The position numbers were made by a program, and so were the translations under genes. DNA of 5,688 nt from Deltaproteobacteria bacterium (lineage in GTDB: Bacteria; Desulfobacterota; Desulfarculia; Adiutricales; Adiutricaceae): positions 1 to 5,688 of the forward strand of contig JAIRZX010000181.1 of the NCBI GenBank assembly GCA_031267005.1. Direction: 5' to 3'. Of the stretch, positions 1 to 3,585 are shown piece after piece (within the stretch, counting starts at the first letter, position 1; each line of letters opens with the position of its first letter). Below the pieces are notes generated by a model. The model was not told the origin of the DNA and did not search any database. It saw nothing but the letters and a program-made list of their open reading frames with translations.

Positions 1-2
1 CG

Positions 3-695
3 CCCGGGGACGGGCCGGGGAGCCGGCCCGCCGGAGTCGGCCGCCCCCAGGTGAGCGGGCCGCTCACCCCGCCGGAAAGCGGCCACGGCCCGCACGGCGC
101 CGTAACCGCCTTCATCCTGGAGGTCGACGGGAAGCCCGTGAGCCTGGCCCCGGAGGAGACCTTGAGCGTCCGGGCCGGCTCTAAGGTGCTCCTGGTTGAC
201 ATATCCAGCCCCTCGCCGCTCCCCGAAGGCACGGTCATGAACTTCAAGGGCTTCGTGGGCCGCCGCGGGGACACTACGGGAAACGATCAGGGTACCGTGT
301 GCGACACGGCCCGCGATTTGCTCGGCTTCTTCGCCTTGAAGGACAAGGGAGAGTTCCCGACCTACCAGCTGGGCGCGGAGAACGGGAAGGAGCTCCTGGC
401 CAAGGCCTACGTCCAGGTGACGTCCTTGAAGCTCGACAGCGCGGTCTTCGTGAAGGACGGCGCCCAGAAGACCTTGAAGCTCGGCCAGCGCTGGCACGTG
501 CCCGCCGGATCCCGGATTACCCTGAAGGAGGTGCGCCTCGCCGGAGGGGCGCCTCTGGAAGACCCCAGGATCACGCTGGGCGGGAGGCCGGTTTCCCCCG
601 ATCTGCCCCAGGCGCTCGTAATGCCGCAGATAGCGGTGTCGCTCGCCGTCTTCTCCAAGGGAGAGCTGGCCGGAAAAGTGGTGCTGTTCCCTTAG
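3..695 (+). CDS. C-terminal part of a protein with two beta-rich (Ig-like) modules; 5' end probably outside the window
   Basis: The frame ends with TAG at 693-695 and has no stop back to the left edge. The first possible start is GTG at 51, but no Shine-Dalgarno precedes it (the bases before are a C-run). The residues on both sides of it look like a Gly/Pro-rich linker, so I read the gene as 5'-truncated by the window. Counting from GTG 51 (214 residues), residues 18-123 and 126-212 are rich in beta-type alternation. They share a pattern: V-x-D-G (25-27) then L, then V-x-A-G-S (40-44), against V-K-D-G (134-137) then L, then V-P-A-G-S (150-154). This suggests two tandem beta-sandwich domains. 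A conserved-looking stretch NFKGFVG (64-70) followed by DTARDLL (85-91) lies in the first module. I have a weak recollection of similar C-terminal domains behind M99/Csd4-like (M14-clan) carboxypeptidases of deltaproteobacteria; no catalytic part is visible here. Function is therefore unassigned. A standalone 214-residue protein from GTG 51 remains possible. Confidence 0.7.
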   Translation, partial: PGDGPGSRPAGVGRPQVSGPLTPPESGHGPHGAVTAFILEVDGKPVSLAPEETLSVRAGSKVLLVDISSPSPLPEGTVMNFKGFVGRRGDTTGNDQGTVCDTARDLLGFFALKDKGEFPTYQLGAENGKELLAKAYVQVTSLKLDSAVFVKDGAQKTLKLGQRWHVPAGSRITLKEVRLAGGAPLEDPRITLGGRPVSPDLPQALVMPQIAVSLAVFSKGELAGKVVLFP

Positions 696-740
696 GGGCA
701 GGCTGTGCCGCTTCGATGCGGCGGGTTGCGCAGCGCCCCT

Positions 741-770
741 TGGCGGGCCCCCGCCCGGGGCGCCCCGCCA
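741..770 (+). other. GC-rich hairpin downstream of the first gene
   Basis: TGGCGGG (741-747) pairs perfectly with CCCGCCA (764-770). Inside it, CCCC (749-752) can pair with GGGG (757-760) around a GCCC loop. The hairpin starts 45 nt after the stop codon at 695. No T-run follows, so it is not a canonical intrinsic terminator. It may protect the 3' end of the mRNA, or it may simply reflect the extreme GC content. Confidence 0.35.
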
Positions 771-833
771 GCTTGCCTCGTCCCCCGCGGGAGCGCCGTC
801 CCGCACCCCCCAGCTTCCCGAGGTCCCGCCCCC

Positions 834-871
834 GGCCCCCGCCGCCCCTTGTCGGCGCCAGGGGCCTTTTT
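834..871 (+). terminator. Probable rho-independent terminator of the first gene
   Basis: GGCCCC (834-839) pairs with GGGGCC (861-866). It continues through a 3-nt bulge into CGCCG (840-844) pairing with CGGCG (853-857), and a TTTTT run follows directly at 867-871. An alternative fold, GCCCCT (844-849) with AGGGGC (860-865), gives the same end point. This T-run in a very GC-rich gap supports termination of the transcript from the left-hand gene. It would separate that gene from mtaB. The distance from the stop codon (about 140 nt) is somewhat long. Confidence 0.55.
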
Positions 872-919
872 CAGCCCTCGGCGGCGTCCGGGCCGCCCCG
901 GCGAACCGCACGCCTGCGA

Positions 920-989
920 TTTAAGGCTTACGCCTTACGCCTTGCCATTTACGCCTAATCCTTTGCGCTTTCGCCTTTGAGCTTTGAAG
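920..989. repeat. Degenerate heptanucleotide tandem array (about 10 units of 7 bp)
   Basis: Read in steps of seven from 920, the sequence is TTTAAGG, CTTACGC, CTTACGC, CTTGCCA, TTTACGC, CTAATCC, TTTGCGC, TTTCGCC, TTTGAGC, TTTGAAG. Nine of ten units start with pyrimidine-T-T, and most end in GC or a near variant. The array is clearly more AT-rich than its surroundings. It also forms a short perfect inverted repeat, TAAGGC/GCCTTA (922-927/932-937). It lies 135 bp upstream of the mtaB start, after the terminator of the previous gene. Role unknown; it could contain or modulate the mtaB promoter, or be an intergenic repeat comparable in form to the short tandem heptamer repeats known from cyanobacteria. 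Confidence 0.6.
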
Positions 990-1018
990 CCGTTCAGCCT
1001 CAGCCGAGGATTCAAAGC
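981..1018. repeat. 8-bp perfect inverted repeat in the mtaB leader
   Basis: GCTTTGAA (981-988) is exactly inverted as TTCAAAGC (1011-1018), with a 22-nt spacer. The spacer contains a smaller stem, CCTC/GAGG (998-1001/1006-1009), around AGCC. It could be a leader RNA hairpin or a protein-binding operator. No T-run follows, so it is not a terminator. The left arm lies within the last heptamer units, so part of the symmetry may derive from that array. Confidence 0.4.
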
Positions 1019-1114
1019 CTTGCCATCTCTGGCCTCACGCGCGGCTGTCGCGGGTTGCGGATTTCAGGTTCCGCCCCCCGCGCCGGCTGTCCGCTCGCTC
1101 CCCTTTGCCCGGTC

Positions 1115-1118
1115 AGGA
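1115..1118 (+). promoter_or_regulatory. Shine-Dalgarno site that fixes the mtaB start
   Basis: AGGA at 1115-1118 lies six bases before ATG 1125. It supports that codon over the upstream in-frame TTG at 984, which would add 47 residues without family resemblance. Confidence 0.6.
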
Positions 1119-1124
1119 ACCCGC

Positions 1125-2435
1125 ATGAAGTTCAGCATCCACACCATGGGCTGCAAGGTCAACCAGGCGGAGTCCTCCGCCATGGAAGAAAGGCTCAAGG
1201 CGGCAGGGCACGAGCCCAGCGGGGAATCCGAGCCGGCCCTGGTGGTGCTGAACACCTGCTGCGTGACGCAGGCCGCGGAAAAGGAGGCGTTCCAGATCCT
1301 GAGGCGCTTAAGGCGCAGGCATCCGGGGGCCAAGGTGATCGCGGCCGGGTGCCTCGCCCAGATTGCGGCGGGCAGGCTCTTGGAGGGGGGGCTCTCGGAT
1401 ATGGCGCTGGGAAATTCCTGGAAGGGGCGCGTGGCGGAGATAGCCGGCGGGGGCTTGATTCCGGACGGCGCGGCCATGCTCGGGGGAGGCCCCGACGACG
1501 GGTTCGCGGACGGGGCTCCGGGGTTCCCCGCCGGAAGGGCCAGGGCCTTCCAGAAGATTCAGGACGGTTGCTCCAGGTCCTGCTCCTACTGCGTGATACC
1601 CTCGATCCGAGGGCCCTCCCGGAGCCTCCCCCTTGGGAGGGCGCTTGCGGGAATCAAGGCCCTCGCGGCCAGGGGCGCGGCCGAGGTGGTGCTTACGGGC
1701 ATCCACCTGGGGTCCTGGGGCCCGGATCTCGAGCCCAAGGCGGATCTGGCGGGGTTCTTGGAGGCGGTTGCCCGCGAGCTTTCCCCGGATCCGGGACGCT
1801 TCCGGCTGAGGCTCAGTTCGCTCGAGCCGGGCGAGGCAATGCCGCTCCTCCCGGCCTTCGGGAGGACGCCTCACCTGGCGCCCCACCTCCATCTCCCGCT
1901 GCAGGCCGGGTCGGACAGGACGCTTGCAGCCATGAGGAGGCCCTATACCTCGGCCCGCTACCGGGCCGCGGCCGAGGCCTTCGCCGGCTCGGTGCCCGGG
2001 ATCTCCATAGGCGCAGATCTCATTGCCGGCTTTCCGGGCGAGACCGAGGACGACTTCGAGGAAGGCTTGGACTTCGTCCGCTCCCTCCCCTTGGCCTACC
2101 TCCACGTCTTCCCCTTTTCCGAAAGGCCGGGGACCAGGGCCGCCTCCATGCCCGGGCAGGTGCCGCTCGGCGAGCGCAGGAGAAGGGCCGCCGCCCTGAA
2201 GGCCGCGGACAGTGAGCTGAGGGCCCGGTTCCTCGAGGCTTCCCTCGGGCGCGAGCATTTGGCGGTGGCCGAGAACTCCGTCCACCCGAAGTCCGGGCGC
2301 AGGCGGGTCCTTACCGGCAACTACATAACCGCGCTCCTTCCCGCCGGATCCCCCGCCCCGGGCGGACGGCTCTCGCGGGTGGCGCTTCTGCCTTCCCGGA
2401 ACCCCTGGGGGCTCCCGGAGGCAGAGCCGTGCTGA
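1125..2435 (+). CDS. mtaB: tRNA (N6-threonylcarbamoyladenosine(37)-C2)-methylthiotransferase MtaB
   Basis: This radical SAM methylthiotransferase inserts a methylthio group at C2 of t6A37 in tRNAs reading ANN codons, giving ms2t6A37; it acts in the cytoplasm. From ATG 1125 the protein has 436 residues, normal for the family. The N-terminal methylthiotransferase domain has the start motif HTMGCKVNQAES (6-17). Its three auxiliary-cluster cysteines are C10, C45 (in NTCC) and C76 (in AAGC). The radical SAM domain has IQDGCSRSCSYC (145-156), with C149, C153 and C156 binding the [4Fe-4S] cluster. It continues with TGIHLGSWG (191-199), RLSSLEP (229-235), LHLPLQAGSD (255-264) and GADLIAGFPGET (296-307). 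The final ~60 residues look like a TRAM-type RNA-binding domain with LTGNYI. The TGIHLGS and NYI motifs favour MtaB over MiaB or RimO. An extra cysteine, C46, follows C45 where I recall threonine in most homologues. The stop codon overlaps the next gene by 7 nt. Confidence 0.95.
   Translation: MKFSIHTMGCKVNQAESSAMEERLKAAGHEPSGESEPALVVLNTCCVTQAAEKEAFQILRRLRRRHPGAKVIAAGCLAQIAAGRLLEGGLSDMALGNSWKGRVAEIAGGGLIPDGAAMLGGGPDDGFADGAPGFPAGRARAFQKIQDGCSRSCSYCVIPSIRGPSRSLPLGRALAGIKALAARGAAEVVLTGIHLGSWGPDLEPKADLAGFLEAVARELSPDPGRFRLRLSSLEPGEAMPLLPAFGRTPHLAPHLHLPLQAGSDRTLAAMRRPYTSARYRAAAEAFAGSVPGISIGADLIAGFPGETEDDFEEGLDFVRSLPLAYLHVFPFSERPGTRAASMPGQVPLGERRRRAAALKAADSELRARFLEASLGREHLAVAENSVHPKSGRRRVLTGNYITALLPAGSPAPGGRLSRVALLPSRNPWGLPEAEPC
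2417..2421 (+). promoter_or_regulatory. Strong Shine-Dalgarno (GGAGG) for the radical SAM/SPASM gene
   Basis: A perfect GGAGG lies inside the last codons of mtaB, seven bases before GTG 2429. It decides the start of the downstream gene and implies that its Gly/Pro-rich N-terminal extension is translated. A second GGAGG at 2539-2543 has only CTG (2549) at normal spacing; GTG 2564 is too far away. Confidence 0.7.
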
Positions 2436-3562
2436 ACGGCGGCCCCGGAAAGCCCCACCCGGGGACGGCCGGCCCAGCCGGGGTCCAGGGCGGCGGGCCT
2501 GCGGGGGCCCGGCGCGCCGCGCCCGGCCCTGGCTTCAAGGAGGCCGGACTGGACTCGCGGCAAGTGTCCAGGTTCATCGCGCCCGCCTCCGGGCCTGGCC
2601 CGGAGGAGATTCTGGCTTCCGAGCTCGGGGAGCCGTTCAGGGAGTACAGGCGGCGCTGGGAGCGGGCCAAAGGTTTCCGCGAAATCCCGCCCTACCCGAT
2701 CCACGTGGACTACGAGCTTGCGAGCGCGTGCAACCTGCGCTGCCCCATGTGCCTGTTCGCGGCCGGGGACAAGCCGGAGGGTGCCGTTTCAGGCGGAAAG
2801 TCCCTCCCCGCGCGGCTTGTAAGGGAACTGCTTTCCGAAGGCGCGGCCAGGGGGCAGGCCTCCATGGGCTTCGGGGGGCTCTGGGAGCCCCTCCTTTCCC
2901 CCGAGGTCCCGGCCCTGGTGGAGTTCGGCAGGTCCAGGGGCCTTACGGACGCCATGGCGAGCACCAACGGGCTCCTGCTCACGCGGGAGCTTTCGCGGGA
3001 TCTCGTGGGGGCGGGGCTCACGAGGCTCATGGTGAGCCTTGACGCGGCTACGGAGGCGACTTACGCGCTCATGCGCCCGGGCTCCGATTTCGGGAGGGTC
3101 TCGGACAACGTGCTGGAGTTCCTGGCCGCGCGGGAGTCGGCCGGGAAAAGGCTCCCCCTGTTGCGGCTGAGCTTCTGCGTCACGGCCCTGAACGAGGCGG
3201 AACTCGGGGATTTCCTCCGGGCGTGGGAGGGCAAGGCCGACTTCTTCTCGATCCAGCGTTACGGCGACTTCGGCGCGGGCAAGCCTATTTTCCCGCGCGA
3301 CCCGCCGGGCCCCGCGCCGTCCGGCCGTTGCGCCCAGCCTTTCAAGAGGCTTTCGGTAAGGCACGACGGCACGGTGCTCCCTTGCTGCGACCTTTCCGGG
3401 CTCCCCCTCGCGGTGGGGAACGCCGCCGCGGACGGGAGCCTGGAAGGCGCCTGGAACGGGGAAGCGATACGCTCCATCAGGGAGGCGGCTCTCCGGGACG
3501 ATCCGGACGGGCTCCCCGGACCCTGCGCCGTATGCAGGGGCAAATTCGGCGCGGGCGGATAA
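2429..3562 (+). CDS. Radical SAM/SPASM domain protein of unknown substrate
   Basis: A 377-residue radical SAM enzyme. Residues 1-40 are a low-complexity Gly/Pro/Ala-rich extension. The catalytic barrel starts near residue 90, with CNLRCPMC (101-108) giving the cluster cysteines C101, C105 and C108. It continues with GGLWEPLL (149-156, the SAM-binding GGE-like position), STNG (178-181) and VSLDA (202-206). The C-terminal SPASM-type region has C301, the motif DGTVLPCC (313-320), GN (330-331), a W-N-G-E segment (342-345) and a final CAVC (366-369). These cysteines would suit one auxiliary [4Fe-4S] cluster, a shortened SPASM, rather than two. Relatives act on peptides, proteins, sugars or lipids, and nothing here identifies the substrate. 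The start is GTG 2429, overlapping the mtaB stop by 7 nt, so the two are translated from one mRNA. The neighbour suggests a radical-SAM operon but not a shared pathway; a tRNA-modification role is only one possibility. No terminator is apparent after the stop. Confidence 0.9.
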   Translation: MLNGGPGKPHPGTAGPAGVQGGGPAGARRAAPGPGFKEAGLDSRQVSRFIAPASGPGPEEILASELGEPFREYRRRWERAKGFREIPPYPIHVDYELASACNLRCPMCLFAAGDKPEGAVSGGKSLPARLVRELLSEGAARGQASMGFGGLWEPLLSPEVPALVEFGRSRGLTDAMASTNGLLLTRELSRDLVGAGLTRLMVSLDAATEATYALMRPGSDFGRVSDNVLEFLAARESAGKRLPLLRLSFCVTALNEAELGDFLRAWEGKADFFSIQRYGDFGAGKPIFPRDPPGPAPSGRCAQPFKRLSVRHDGTVLPCCDLSGLPLAVGNAAADGSLEGAWNGEAIRSIREAALRDDPDGLPGPCAVCRGKFGAGG

Positions 3563-3585
3563 ACCGCTTGGAAAGCCCTCCCGCC

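Larger units (their letters stand above)
696..1124. other. Intergenic region of about 430 bp
   Basis: No credible gene is seen here. The frames open in it are short, have no ribosome binding site and encode Arg/Pro/Gly-rich strings typical of non-coding GC-rich DNA. It holds a hairpin (741-770), a terminator (834-871) and a GC hairpin GGCGGC/GCCGCC (880-885/892-897). It also holds the heptamer array (920-989), an inverted repeat (981-1018) and the mtaB Shine-Dalgarno. I could not find a convincing -35/-10 pair. The AT-rich 917-990 stretch is the most likely place for the mtaB promoter, but that is a guess from composition. A 10-bp direct repeat, GCCTTGCCAT, occurs at 939-948 and 1017-1026. 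Confidence 0.5.

Noticed and set aside
705..980. Small plus-strand open frame between the first gene and mtaB
   Set aside because: It is Arg/Pro-rich, lacks a ribosome site, and runs through the hairpin, the terminator and the heptamer array.
984..1124. TTG start giving MtaB 47 extra residues
   Set aside because: The extension has no family-like features, and ATG 1125 has AGGA six bases upstream and begins right at the conserved motif.
1308..2285. 325-codon minus-strand frame inside mtaB
   Set aside because: A GC-rich shadow; the plus strand encodes all MtaB motifs across the same span.
3551..3585. Possible bidirectional terminator between the converging genes (GCGGG 3551-3555 with CCCGC 3580-3584, inner GCTT/AAGC)
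   Set aside because: The outer stem is only 5 bp with large internal loops, and no T-run follows on either strand.
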